Below are positions 8,361-17,548 of a stretch of DNA of 44,392 bases, piece after piece. Under the pieces are notes generated by a model that worked only from the letters and a program-made list of their open reading frames with translations, was not told the origin of the DNA and ran no database searches. The stretch is from NCBI GenBank assembly GCA_030532515.1, contig JAUNKY010000016.1:1-44392 (forward strand), given 5' to 3'. Source of the DNA: Actinomycetaceae bacterium. Its GTDB lineage: Bacteria > Actinomycetota > Actinomycetes > Actinomycetales > Actinomycetaceae. Every line of letters starts with the position of its first letter. Position 1 is the first letter of the stretch. The position numbers and the translations under genes were made by a program.

Positions 8361-11300
8361 ATGAAAGCACAAAAATTTGCTTCGACCGCCGCGGCTCTAG
8401 CCGCGGGCATCTTGGTCACCACCCCAATTTTGGCGCACGCCGAAACTGTTGCAGATAATTCTGCAACCCCTGAAGAAACCTCTCCCGTAGTTGAAAGTGC
8501 TCAGGCACCAGAAAAGTCACTTGAAGAAGCTGAAGCAAACGTAAAAACTGCCCAAACAGAAGTTAAGGAAGCTCAAGCAGACCGTGACGCAAAGGCAAGT
8601 GAAGCAGCATCTGCTAAAGACTTTGCCAACCAGACAGCTGTAAAACTTGAAGAAGTTAAGCAGGTAGCTACCGATGCAAAGGCTGAAGCTGACGCTTCTT
8701 TAGCCCAGGTACAGCAACAGTCACAAGCTGCTGCCGAACTGGCAGCAGCCATGCAAGCACAGGCTGCTAAAGACCTGGCCGCCGCTGAAGAAAAAGTAAC
8801 TCAAGCTAAGGCTGAACAAGCTGCCGCCCAACAAGAAGTTGAACAGGCACAAGCCGCCCTCGCCCAGGCAGAGGCTAACGCCCCTGACGCACAGGCACTC
8901 GCCGACGCTGAGAAGAAGCAGGAACAGGCACAGGCTGACAAAGAAGCAGCCGATAAACTACTAGAACAGCGTGCCACCGCCCTCGAAGAAGCAGAAGCTG
9001 CAAAAGCTGCAGTTGACGCAGAAATCGAAACTGCCACCCACGCCAAGGACGCCGCCGAAGCCGACCTGGTAATCGCCCAGAATAAGGTTCAAGAAGCGAC
9101 TGCCGAACTGCAAAAAGCACAGGAACTCAAGCAAAACCTGGAAAACGACGCAGCCCACCAAGATTTGGTAGACGCTGCCGTCCAGAACGTCGCACAAAAA
9201 GAAGACGCGCTGGAAGCTGCCCGCCAAGAGGCCCAGACCAAGGCGACTGAACTAGCTGCTGCCGAAGCTGCTTTACAGCAAAAGCAAACTGAGCTGGCTG
9301 AAAAAGAAGCCACCTTGGAAAACGCTCGCCGGGAAAAGCAGCTGGCCTGTGAAGCAGCAGATGGCAAACGCCAAGAAGTAGCTGACGCAGAGACCGCCAA
9401 GACTACTGCCGAACAGGAACTCGCGCAGGCGAACCAGGCTCTGACTGCTGCCAACGAAAAGAAGGCGGATGCGGATCTGAAGCTTCAAGAAGCCCTTAAG
9501 ACACGCGACGCCGCGCAGGCACAGCAGACCAGCGCGGCTGAAATTGAGCGGTACTCAAAGCGCGGTTCCTTGGGGCTATTTGAATGGTTGCACGCGCAAA
9601 CTGACCTAACTGCAGATCAGAAAGCTGACTTGCTTAAAGCACAGGAAATCATCAACCACGGTCTGAACGAAAATGTTTCTGACTGGGCCGCAGGGCACCT
9701 CGATTTCAGCAAGAACCCTATGAAGGGTCTCGATGCTAGCGGCGGAAAGACCGCTACCTTAGCGCACGAACGCGACGCGATTTCACTGCGGAACACGCTG
9801 CTGGTTAAGGATTTCTTCACTGCCGTTGAAACGTACGTTGCCTCTGACGACCCCTACCGCCGGATCTTCGTCGAAGGACTAAAGAAGAAACTCGGCGTCA
9901 CTGAACTGGCCAACGGCGGCGTTGCTATGACCAACTTCTCGGCAATCGCCAGCGCCCAGCTAAGCGCAGACCGGAACTCTTTCTACCTACACCACAACCC
10001 TCGCTGGCACTTCCACGGCGCCAACGGAGAAGTACTATCTTCTGCTGGTCGACCACAAAAAGACGTGGAACTGTGGAATAGTGAAAAAGAATTCTACGAT
10101 GCAGCCGCAGCTGAACTCGGCATCTCTGTCGATACCCTCACCTACTCTGACGATCCAAACTCTGACTGGATGCGCCTCCGGAAGCTAGCTGCGCAAAAGG
10201 GAGAAGTTGGGCACTACGAGTTCTTCCTCTTCTCTTCGGCCAACGTCGTAATGGGCTACGGTGCCACCCAGTTTGACCCCGGTCAGACGGCGTTCTTCTC
10301 CACAAACGGCACGGCTCAGAGCATGCGCGATCACACTGGCGCTATGACCTTCGACCAAATGCGTGCGCTATTGGCTCGCTACGAAGCCTTCTTGGCTAAC
10401 ACTGGGCAAAATCAAGCTGAGCTGACCGCTGCCAACCAAAAGGTAACGCAAGCCCAAGCCGAGGTTCAGGAAGCTGAAACGAAGGTACAGACGGCTACCG
10501 CTACGGTCGCTGAAAAGCAACAGGCTGTACAAACTAAGACCGCTGACCTGGGCAAGGCACAGCAGGCGCTAGCTGCCGCTGAAAAGACCTGTACTGACCA
10601 GGAAACGGCGGTATCTGAAGCAGAGGCTGCTGTTGCCGTGGCCCGCAAGCAGGTAACGACTGCTGAAGGTAACCAGGCGCAGGCTTTGGAAGCGAAGACT
10701 CAGGCTGACCAGTTAGTTGCAAATGCTGACACGCAATTGCAGCAGGCTAATGCTGAACTTGCTACCTTGCGTAATAAGGAACAGGCACTTGCTGACGCTG
10801 CTGCAAAGGTAGTTGCCGCGCAGGCTAAGGTTTTGGAAGAAACCACCGCCCGTGACGGTGCTGAAGCTAAAGTGCTGGACGCTCACGATAAGTTGCAGGC
10901 AGCGCAAAACTCTTTGGCTACTAAGGTTTCTGCCGTAAATGATGCGAAGCAGGCTAAGCAAACTGCGCAGACTAATGTAGATGAAGCAGTAGCTGCACTG
11001 CAGGTTGCTGAAGCTGCTTTGGCTCCGCTAACCGAAGCAAACCAGAAGCTAGTGGAAGCTCGTCAAACTGTAGAAGATGCCAAAGCCGTCAAGGCCGAAG
11101 CCGATCAGGCAGTAGTGGATGCTGAAACTGCTAAGGCTGCTGCTCAGCAGAAGGCAAATGAAGCTCAAACTGCTAAGGAAGCTGCCCAGGCTAAGCAGGT
11201 TGCATTGCAGGCTGTGACCAGTGAGATGGCAGCAACTGGCTTTGATGATGCTCTGTTGCAAGCCCACCCTGAACTGGTAGCTGTGGCAGCTAAGTACACT

Positions 11301-11945
11301 AAGGCTAATGAAGCTAAGCAGGCGGTTGCTCCTGCAGAAGCAAAGCTCGCGCAGGCTCAAGAAGCCTACCGTATTGCGGCGGTACATTTTGTTGAAGCTG
11401 ATACTCGTTTGCAAGCTGCTAAGGCGAAGTTGGTTGCAGCAGAAGCTGAATACCGCGCGATCTTGGGCATTACTGTGGATGCGCCGCAGTTCATCAACCC
11501 TTCAGCTGCAGATCCAGCTTCTTGCACTGTACTGCCCTACGCTACCGTTACCGATCTGGCCGGAGTTACCTACACGGTTACTGTCGATGGTCAGCCAGTG
11601 ATGGCTAAGGACGGAAAGTACGAATACCCTTACGGGAAGACCATTGTGATCAAGGCGGAAGCTGAAAATGGTATTCGTTTCGCTAAGGATGCTCAGACTG
11701 AGTGGAGCTGGACTGCGATGCAGGCTGAAAGCTGTAAGCAGCCGCAGGTAAAGACTCCATCTGCTCCAAAGTCGGTAGCCGACGGTAAGCAGGGAGCTGA
11801 CGGTAAGCAGGCCGGCCAGGCTAAGCAAAAACAGCTTCCAGCCACCGGTTTGTCCGCCAATGTTGGCCTAACTGCTGCACTGCTGGGTGCAGGAGCAGGT
11901 TTCTTGGTATTCGGCCGACTGTACCGTAAGCGGGAAACCAACTGA
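8361..11945 (+). CDS. LPXTG-anchored coiled-coil surface adhesin with CAP-like domain
   Basis: A 1194-residue wall-anchored protein. The signal peptide ends near AHAETVA (about residue 30). Residues 45-390 and 685-1030 are alanine/glutamate/lysine/glutamine-rich coiled coils. Between them (about 393-680) is a globular domain with LWNSEKEFYD and GHYEFFLFSSANVVMGYGAT, resembling the CAP fold and the SEC10/PgrA surface-exclusion group; this match is by eye. A beta-rich domain (1033-1115) leads to the sorting signal LPATG (1159-1163), a hydrophobic helix and KRETN. The ATG at 8361 has CGAGGT 9 nt upstream, so the earlier ATG at 8313 is not used. It may be a fibrous adhesin that projects the CAP domain; function is inferred. 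Confidence 0.88.
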   Translation: MKAQKFASTAAALAAGILVTTPILAHAETVADNSATPEETSPVVESAQAPEKSLEEAEANVKTAQTEVKEAQADRDAKASEAASAKDFANQTAVKLEEVKQVATDAKAEADASLAQVQQQSQAAAELAAAMQAQAAKDLAAAEEKVTQAKAEQAAAQQEVEQAQAALAQAEANAPDAQALADAEKKQEQAQADKEAADKLLEQRATALEEAEAAKAAVDAEIETATHAKDAAEADLVIAQNKVQEATAELQKAQELKQNLENDAAHQDLVDAAVQNVAQKEDALEAARQEAQTKATELAAAEAALQQKQTELAEKEATLENARREKQLACEAADGKRQEVADAETAKTTAEQELAQANQALTAANEKKADADLKLQEALKTRDAAQAQQTSAAEIERYSKRGSLGLFEWLHAQTDLTADQKADLLKAQEIINHGLNENVSDWAAGHLDFSKNPMKGLDASGGKTATLAHERDAISLRNTLLVKDFFTAVETYVASDDPYRRIFVEGLKKKLGVTELANGGVAMTNFSAIASAQLSADRNSFYLHHNPRWHFHGANGEVLSSAGRPQKDVELWNSEKEFYDAAAAELGISVDTLTYSDDPNSDWMRLRKLAAQKGEVGHYEFFLFSSANVVMGYGATQFDPGQTAFFSTNGTAQSMRDHTGAMTFDQMRALLARYEAFLANTGQNQAELTAANQKVTQAQAEVQEAETKVQTATATVAEKQQAVQTKTADLGKAQQALAAAEKTCTDQETAVSEAEAAVAVARKQVTTAEGNQAQALEAKTQADQLVANADTQLQQANAELATLRNKEQALADAAAKVVAAQAKVLEETTARDGAEAKVLDAHDKLQAAQNSLATKVSAVNDAKQAKQTAQTNVDEAVAALQVAEAALAPLTEANQKLVEARQTVEDAKAVKAEADQAVVDAETAKAAAQQKANEAQTAKEAAQAKQVALQAVTSEMAATGFDDALLQAHPELVAVAAKYTKANEAKQAVAPAEAKLAQAQEAYRIAAVHFVEADTRLQAAKAKLVAAEAEYRAILGITVDAPQFINPSAADPASCTVLPYATVTDLAGVTYTVTVDGQPVMAKDGKYEYPYGKTIVIKAEAENGIRFAKDAQTEWSWTAMQAESCKQPQVKTPSAPKSVADGKQGADGKQAGQAKQKQLPATGLSANVGLTAALLGAGAGFLVFGRLYRKRETN

Positions 11946-12008
11946 ACCTTGGTGTGATACGAAAACTAGCTAGCTAAGCTGAGCCAAACTGTTTAGTTTA
12001 GTTATCGT

Positions 12009-12058
12009 CTGACGCGTTTGCGCATGGGTAGCCCTCTAGCCGTGCGCAAACGCGTCAG
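12009..12058. repeat. Family A hairpin, copy 4
   Basis: A perfect 16-bp inverted repeat, CTGACGCGTTTGCGCA ... TGCGCAAACGCGTCAG, 63 nt after the adhesin stop and followed by TTTTATGGTTTTT. It fits a plus-strand terminator for the adhesin gene. Its outer stem sequence differs on both arms from the other copies. Confidence 0.82.
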
Positions 12059-12073
12059 TTTTATGGTTTTTCG

Positions 12074-12117
12074 AACTGTTTGCGCATGCGTAGCGCCCTA
12101 CGCATGCGCAAACAGTT
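12074..12117. repeat. Family A hairpin, copy 5
   Basis: The longest copy: a perfect 20-bp stem, AACTGTTTGCGCATGCGTAG, closing a 4-nt CGCC loop, 15 nt after copy 4 and followed by TGTTTTTGG. Its loop-proximal arm is also complementary, unlike the open centre of copies 1-3. Confidence 0.82.
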
Positions 12118-12132
12118 GTTTTTGGTTGAAGA

Positions 12133-12305
12133 TATTGTTTCTGTTTTTGGTTGAAGCTAAGGTTCGGCGTTTCGAGCAGATTCGTGCAGATCTGCAAAAC
12201 GTCGGTTTAGAAGTGACGGCTTGTCACCAAGATTGGTACGAAACGCCGTTTACTGGGGGCGCAGATCAGCCACTGATGGTTTTCGTGGCGCGCAAAGTTG
12301 GCTAG
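12133..12305 (+). pseudogene. Possible remnant of a gene 3' end
   Basis: The frame ending at 12305 reads like the C-terminus of a normal protein: a helix RRFEQIRADLQNVGLEV, then ETPFTGGADQPLMVFVARKVG. Upstream, the same frame runs into the family A hairpins, and no ribosome site or sensible start exists. The ending resembles those of class I SAM-dependent methyltransferases, but only loosely. I read it as the leftover tail of a deleted gene. Confidence 0.35.
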
Positions 12306-12949
12306 TTTTCTTTTCTGTTCGAGGGCGGCGGTTGAGCGTCTTTGACCACCCGCACCAGTTAGAATTTTTGAACTAAATCCACCTGACACTATTTTGCGTC
12401 AGTTAGCTATCTTCAATACCTTATTAATTGTCGACTACCCATTTCAACCCCTCTTGACGCAATCGCCATTTCGTCAGGCCTTATTTTGATTCAATGAAAC
12501 CAGGTTTGGAAACGTTTAAACGAGACTTTTACAAACATCTGATGTGAATACTTAATAGACGAAAACAATCAACTACACACATTTGAAGCCAGCTAACCAG
12601 GCGACCTAAACTTTTTACACTATTAGCAAAGTCTTATTATTATTAAAATATTTTGCCTAGCATTGAAACCCCGAAGCTCCTCGAAACCAATCCCACAAAC
12701 ACCCCTCAAAGCACCACTTTTCCGTGGAAATACGCCGTTTCCCAACCTCAATACAGTTCCTTCTTGCTTCCGCCTGCACAAATTTCCATATACGATTATC
12801 TGCTACCTCACATTCGTGAATTTATATTGCTTGGTTAGATTTCAATTTCTAACCTGTCAGGTGACAATCCCTTCAACACAATGTCGCCCTCCTGTACGAA
12901 TGCACTTAGTATGCTTCGTACTAGTTGGCGCGCCTATGGAGTATTTTCC
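12306..12949. other. Gene-free leader region of the pilus operon
   Basis: 644 bp without a credible gene and rich in A+T. Visible elements are one CGAGGGCG octamer (12320-12327), a perfect inverted repeat GTTAGA(8 nt)TCTAAC around 12834-12853, and an interrupted palindrome TAGTA...TACTA around 12907-12921, close to the first gene. These are candidates for regulation of the pilus operon, but no clear -10/-35 pair stands out. Confidence 0.4.
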
Positions 12950-15900
12950 ATGCGAAAGATACAGCTACGCTCTGTCGTAGTCATTTTTCTTGCCGTCTCT
13001 TTGGCGTTCTTTGGGGTACTCATAAATACCCCGGCTGCTAATACTGCCCCCGGCGATGCCCGCTTGGTAGTGTCACTCGGCAATTTAACGACGGGCCGAT
13101 CTGGCGAGTTCTACGAATACGATGTGCGTGTCTCGAACAACGGGGCAGATGCTAGCAACGTTACCGTTTCCTTCGATTTAGCTCCCGGAAGCCACGACAT
13201 CAGTATCGTTAACGCTGATGCCGCTTGCCAAGAATACGAATACAAGGCTAATGGCGCTCATAGTGGTGACATCGCGATTGGCAATCCCGTTAATTGTTTC
13301 AACGGTACTCCGGCTATCGCGCATGGGGCGGAAGGCGATAGCGATCAGGCGAACGTTACAGCTGTAATCTCTTCCATCAAGACCCTACGAAGCTACCGTT
13401 TCAAAGTACGTGCTCGCATGCCTTTCCATTCAACTACTGCCCAGTTGAATCTACGTGCTTTTCTACGTGGAATCCAAAATAACGAAGGCTCTGAGAATAT
13501 CATCACTGTAAGCCAAAGTGTTGACACCTCCAACCGCTACAAGACGCGAATTCTCTCCTCGCTTACACCTCTGACTCTAGGAACCCCACTATCGCTGGGC
13601 GATCGCAACCAGATTTCTGCGAACACCTCAGTCTTGGAGTACGAAGCTACCTGGGAAAATAAGGGCCCTTATACGGCACGTAATCTTGTATTAGATACCT
13701 TCTTCAGTATTTATTACGACGGATGGGGTGGCGATAGCTGGGATGAATTAGTTAACTCCGCTTTTAGAACAGTCGCTACTTGTGATCCGACTAAATCCAG
13801 CCCAGGTGTCTGTGATCGCATCCAGTTACCTACAGAATATGTAGTGCGCAATCGATCTACCTCTGCTTTAGACAGAACTAACCCTACTATCAGCAAACTT
13901 GCAACAGGCGAGAAGATCGTTCTGAAGATCCGCGGACAAGTTTACGGAAGCTGTCTTCCCACTAGGAATACCGGTTACATCGTACGCGCCTCTGCCTATG
14001 CACTTAGTGGCGCTGGCAATCTTGACCTAAGCGCATCGACTGCCGCTTCAAAGGTAACAGTCGCAAACCTAGCGCCTGCCCCCTGCCCACAGGCAACCCT
14101 TAAAGTCACTAGTTCTCTGCCACAAAATGGAACGCCGCAAGGACCTGATAACGTAACAAACTACATCCTTAAGTTTGAAAATACCAGTCAAGTTGATATC
14201 AACGATTACGAGTTCTCTAACACCTTTGAACTAAACCCGAGTCGACACAATGACAGAATCACGGCCGATATTACTTTAACCTGTAGTTCCAGTACCCCCG
14301 GATTATGTCCAGCGGAGAAATTTAATTATTCAATCAAAAACATGTCCTTCGCCCGCGATTTAATCGCCCGCGATTTCAGGAACGTAGATATTCCAGCCGG
14401 TCAAAGCATAACTCTAGATTTTGCTGTGCGTTATAAATTCTCTAGTTGTTTAGATGCTGAATCTGCAAATGGACAGGCAATTCCAAAAGGTCAACCAGTA
14501 CTTTTAAAGGTTACTCACGCGGAGCTTTCACCATACAACGCAGCGACTTCAGACGGTGCAGTTGTCGTCCTAAGTCACGATAGTATTCGTTCAGTAAAAC
14601 ATGATCTGACGGGCGGTGTTTCTTGTGGAGAAACTAAACCTACTCTACGAGTCTCAGCCGACTGGGACAGAGAAGCAATTGGCTGGGGACAAAGCCGTAC
14701 CTATACTTTCACAGTAGAAAACCTCAGTAACATCCCCGCAAATGACATTAAGTTAGAAATTAATCTTGATCCCGGTCCAAACCCTAACCGCCCTGGCAAT
14801 GCTGGCTTATCTTACCAGATCCTAACGCCTCTAAATGGACCTGAACCAACCTCTTCAGGTGGTAATTCCGTTTCTCTAATCAATAGATACACTTCTAGCG
14901 GAATCTCTATCCCGGCAAAGGACCCCACTAATCCTGAGGCTAACAAACGTTCATTCAACGTTACGGTATTCTACGATGCTTTACAGCTAAAGCTCAGACA
15001 ACCCATTAGCTGCCCAACGGTAGGTGATCGCAGTACTCCTGGAGCATACGGCGCTGGTCTTACCCTGGATCCATACAATAACGCAGCATTCGGGTATGCA
15101 AACTATAAGCTGCTACCACTGGTATTGCCAAAAAAGAAGCAGTTGATTTACTGCAACGACGTAACAGGTAGCATCCAACTTTCAAGTAGCACTGGTCTTG
15201 GTTCGCAGATTGGCCCTGATCAACCACTCGCTGTGAAAGCTAGTTTCCAAAATAACTTGGGCTATGCTCCACAGTCCCCATATGAAATCCGCTTACCTGA
15301 AGGCTCAATTGTCTTCCCCGAGGATGTACTCAACAAGGAACTGATTGAGGGTGGACAGCACGTGGTACCAGGCTTGCTCTCTTGCAACACAAGTTTCCGT
15401 AATGGTTGTAATAGACTAACTGCACGCCTTACGAAAGAAACGATTTCCGGGAGGAAGTATTACATTCTTAAAGGTTCACTTCCTCTCAGTACGCCCGCTT
15501 CGAAGCTAGACCTCACTCTCAATGGTCGAAGTGGCGTAATCGGTAACGACCGCGTCGGTTATAAGGCAAGTGTTATCACCATGCCCGATGGAGACTTAGT
15601 AACTTCGGGGAATGATCCAGAAACTGGTTTGAATAACAACACCTACAATCTCAGCAACTCTACTTGGAAGATCGCTAACCAACAGGTTCAGTACGGCATC
15701 CACCATCAGGTCACTGTTGAAGGGGCTACGAATGCGCAGCTACCGCAACTTGATTTTGCTGCTGAACTGGAATGTACCTCCAGCTACGCTGAAACTCCGG
15801 CTGCTGTAACCGTCCCTGCTGGGCAAACCAGCGGCGCACAAGTAAACGCTGGCAAACAGTGGTTGAAGGATAAGTGTACGCTTACTGCCACCGCTCCGGA

Positions 15901-17503
15901 AGCTCCAGCTGGTTACGTTTGGAAGAACGCCAATGCTCCCGCTGGAACCAGCCAGTTCGCTACCAGCTATGCGCAAGACTCCAAGTACACGGTAGCAACT
16001 GACAGCCCCTACACCTACCGGTTCAACTGGACCTTGGTTCCTGACCCCCGCGTCGACCTCCCCCAGCCGGTAGCCGTAGACCCCTGTGGCCTTGACAATG
16101 CCCACTGGGAGCTTCCCGCAGATTCTGCCAACTATTCTTGGAATCTTTCCGGCGACGGTGCATTAACCGCCACCGCTTTGAACAAAGCTTTATTTGCCCC
16201 TGACTTTGCGGCTACGAAGACTTTCCCTAAGCCGGCTGATTCCGGTCTGCTGTGCCCCACTATTAAGCTCAAAGTCCGCGGTGAACGCGTGGCTAACAGC
16301 GATCACCAGTTCGCTTTGAACTGGTTGCAGCCAGCAGCTCAAAATGGTGACACGCAGGTCGCGGCAGCGACGAATATTCCCGCTTCAGAAACGGCTTTCG
16401 AGGCGTCCTCGGGAACTATCGATCTCAATGCCGGACAAGCAGCCACCCTGACGTTGCGCACTACCCCAGGGGAAGCAGCTCGAGCTTACGCCCGCACCCT
16501 CACCTGCACCGACACCGCCCCGGATGCGGCAAACGCTAACCTAACGGTTCCAGCTACCGCGCAGACCTTGGCAACCGGTGAAACCAGCTGGAATGTTACC
16601 TTGCCAGCTTCCGTGAAGCAGGTGGAATGTGCAGTGCAGATCCAGCCAGCGCTGAGCAAAGTTACCGTCGTCGCTAAAGACGGAGGCTACCCAGGGCAGC
16701 CTTCAACCCAGGCGGTAGCCTTAGACGGTTCTGCTTGGTCTCTCTTCCCCGCTGTAAATGGAGTCATCGACACGGCGCACCCGATCCGGATGGCTCAGGT
16801 CCCCGGTCAGACGGGTCAGTTTGAAGCAACTGACCTGCTAGAAGGCACCTACTATCTGTACCGCGTTACCACTCCGGCTGGCTACGAAGCTTCGCAGTTA
16901 ACCGGTACGGGTACGCCAGCTGCGGATGCGGTTAAGGCGATTACCATTGCAGACGTACCGTACCTGCAGGTGCGCTTGCAGGCCGGCCAGCCGCTTACCG
17001 TAGAGACCACGACTTTGCGCCAGTTCGGCACGTTCACTTTAGAGAAAGTTAGCGGCACGAATGGCGAGTTGCTGGCTGGTTCGGCTTGGGAAATTACTGA
17101 GATTTTAGCTGGCAATGCACCTGGTGAAGTGCGCCAAGTAAGTGACTGCGTCGCCGATTCCGAGGGCGGTTGTGCAACTGCTCTGGACCGTGACCACGCT
17201 GCTGGGCGGATTCAGGTAAAGGGTCTGCCTTGGGGTACTTACCGCCTGGTGGAGACTAAGGCTCCGGCAGGGTATCGCTTGCCTGAAGCAGCTAGCTCTG
17301 CCAAGACTTTCACTGTTGGTGCCACTTCCCTATCGCCAGCTTTCACTGGCGCTGAGGCGATTAAGAATGATTACGCCTCTATCCCTGACATCCCGCACAC
17401 AGGCGGGTTAGGCCGTGAGCATCTGCTCATTGCTGGCGTGGCAGTCCTGCTGCTCGCTGGAGCTGCCACTGTGCTGTTGCACCGCAAGGCGCAGCATATT
17501 TAA
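12950..17503 (+). CDS. Large pilus tip/ancillary adhesin with SpaA-type domains
   Basis: A 1517-residue secreted protein. The ATG at 12950 has GGAG 8 nt upstream and opens onto a signal peptide (about residues 1-35); the in-frame ATG at 12881 lacks both. The N-terminal two thirds are repeated Ig-like/DUF11-like modules (for example YDVRVSNNGADASNVTV and YTFTVENLSNIPANDI). The C-terminal part has prealbumin-like SpaA domains with GTYYLYRVTTPAGYE and GTYRLVETKAPAGYR, the latter giving an E-box glutamate for isopeptide bonds. The sorting signal is IPHTG (1481-1485), with isoleucine for leucine, then a hydrophobic helix and a basic tail. First gene of the pilus operon; a tip role is inferred from position and size. 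Confidence 0.85.
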   Translation: MRKIQLRSVVVIFLAVSLAFFGVLINTPAANTAPGDARLVVSLGNLTTGRSGEFYEYDVRVSNNGADASNVTVSFDLAPGSHDISIVNADAACQEYEYKANGAHSGDIAIGNPVNCFNGTPAIAHGAEGDSDQANVTAVISSIKTLRSYRFKVRARMPFHSTTAQLNLRAFLRGIQNNEGSENIITVSQSVDTSNRYKTRILSSLTPLTLGTPLSLGDRNQISANTSVLEYEATWENKGPYTARNLVLDTFFSIYYDGWGGDSWDELVNSAFRTVATCDPTKSSPGVCDRIQLPTEYVVRNRSTSALDRTNPTISKLATGEKIVLKIRGQVYGSCLPTRNTGYIVRASAYALSGAGNLDLSASTAASKVTVANLAPAPCPQATLKVTSSLPQNGTPQGPDNVTNYILKFENTSQVDINDYEFSNTFELNPSRHNDRITADITLTCSSSTPGLCPAEKFNYSIKNMSFARDLIARDFRNVDIPAGQSITLDFAVRYKFSSCLDAESANGQAIPKGQPVLLKVTHAELSPYNAATSDGAVVVLSHDSIRSVKHDLTGGVSCGETKPTLRVSADWDREAIGWGQSRTYTFTVENLSNIPANDIKLEINLDPGPNPNRPGNAGLSYQILTPLNGPEPTSSGGNSVSLINRYTSSGISIPAKDPTNPEANKRSFNVTVFYDALQLKLRQPISCPTVGDRSTPGAYGAGLTLDPYNNAAFGYANYKLLPLVLPKKKQLIYCNDVTGSIQLSSSTGLGSQIGPDQPLAVKASFQNNLGYAPQSPYEIRLPEGSIVFPEDVLNKELIEGGQHVVPGLLSCNTSFRNGCNRLTARLTKETISGRKYYILKGSLPLSTPASKLDLTLNGRSGVIGNDRVGYKASVITMPDGDLVTSGNDPETGLNNNTYNLSNSTWKIANQQVQYGIHHQVTVEGATNAQLPQLDFAAELECTSSYAETPAAVTVPAGQTSGAQVNAGKQWLKDKCTLTATAPEAPAGYVWKNANAPAGTSQFATSYAQDSKYTVATDSPYTYRFNWTLVPDPRVDLPQPVAVDPCGLDNAHWELPADSANYSWNLSGDGALTATALNKALFAPDFAATKTFPKPADSGLLCPTIKLKVRGERVANSDHQFALNWLQPAAQNGDTQVAAATNIPASETAFEASSGTIDLNAGQAATLTLRTTPGEAARAYARTLTCTDTAPDAANANLTVPATAQTLATGETSWNVTLPASVKQVECAVQIQPALSKVTVVAKDGGYPGQPSTQAVALDGSAWSLFPAVNGVIDTAHPIRMAQVPGQTGQFEATDLLEGTYYLYRVTTPAGYEASQLTGTGTPAADAVKAITIADVPYLQVRLQAGQPLTVETTTLRQFGTFTLEKVSGTNGELLAGSAWEITEILAGNAPGEVRQVSDCVADSEGGCATALDRDHAAGRIQVKGLPWGTYRLVETKAPAGYRLPEAASSAKTFTVGATSLSPAFTGAEAIKNDYASIPDIPHTGGLGREHLLIAGVAVLLLAGAATVLLHRKAQHI

Positions 17504-17548
17504 GAACACCCGCCCATCGGAATAATTAACACAGAAAAGGAAAACCTC

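Noticed and set aside
12653-12980. Short open frames in the pilus operon leader
   Set aside because: They overlap each other and the start of the tip gene in other frames and have no ribosome sites.
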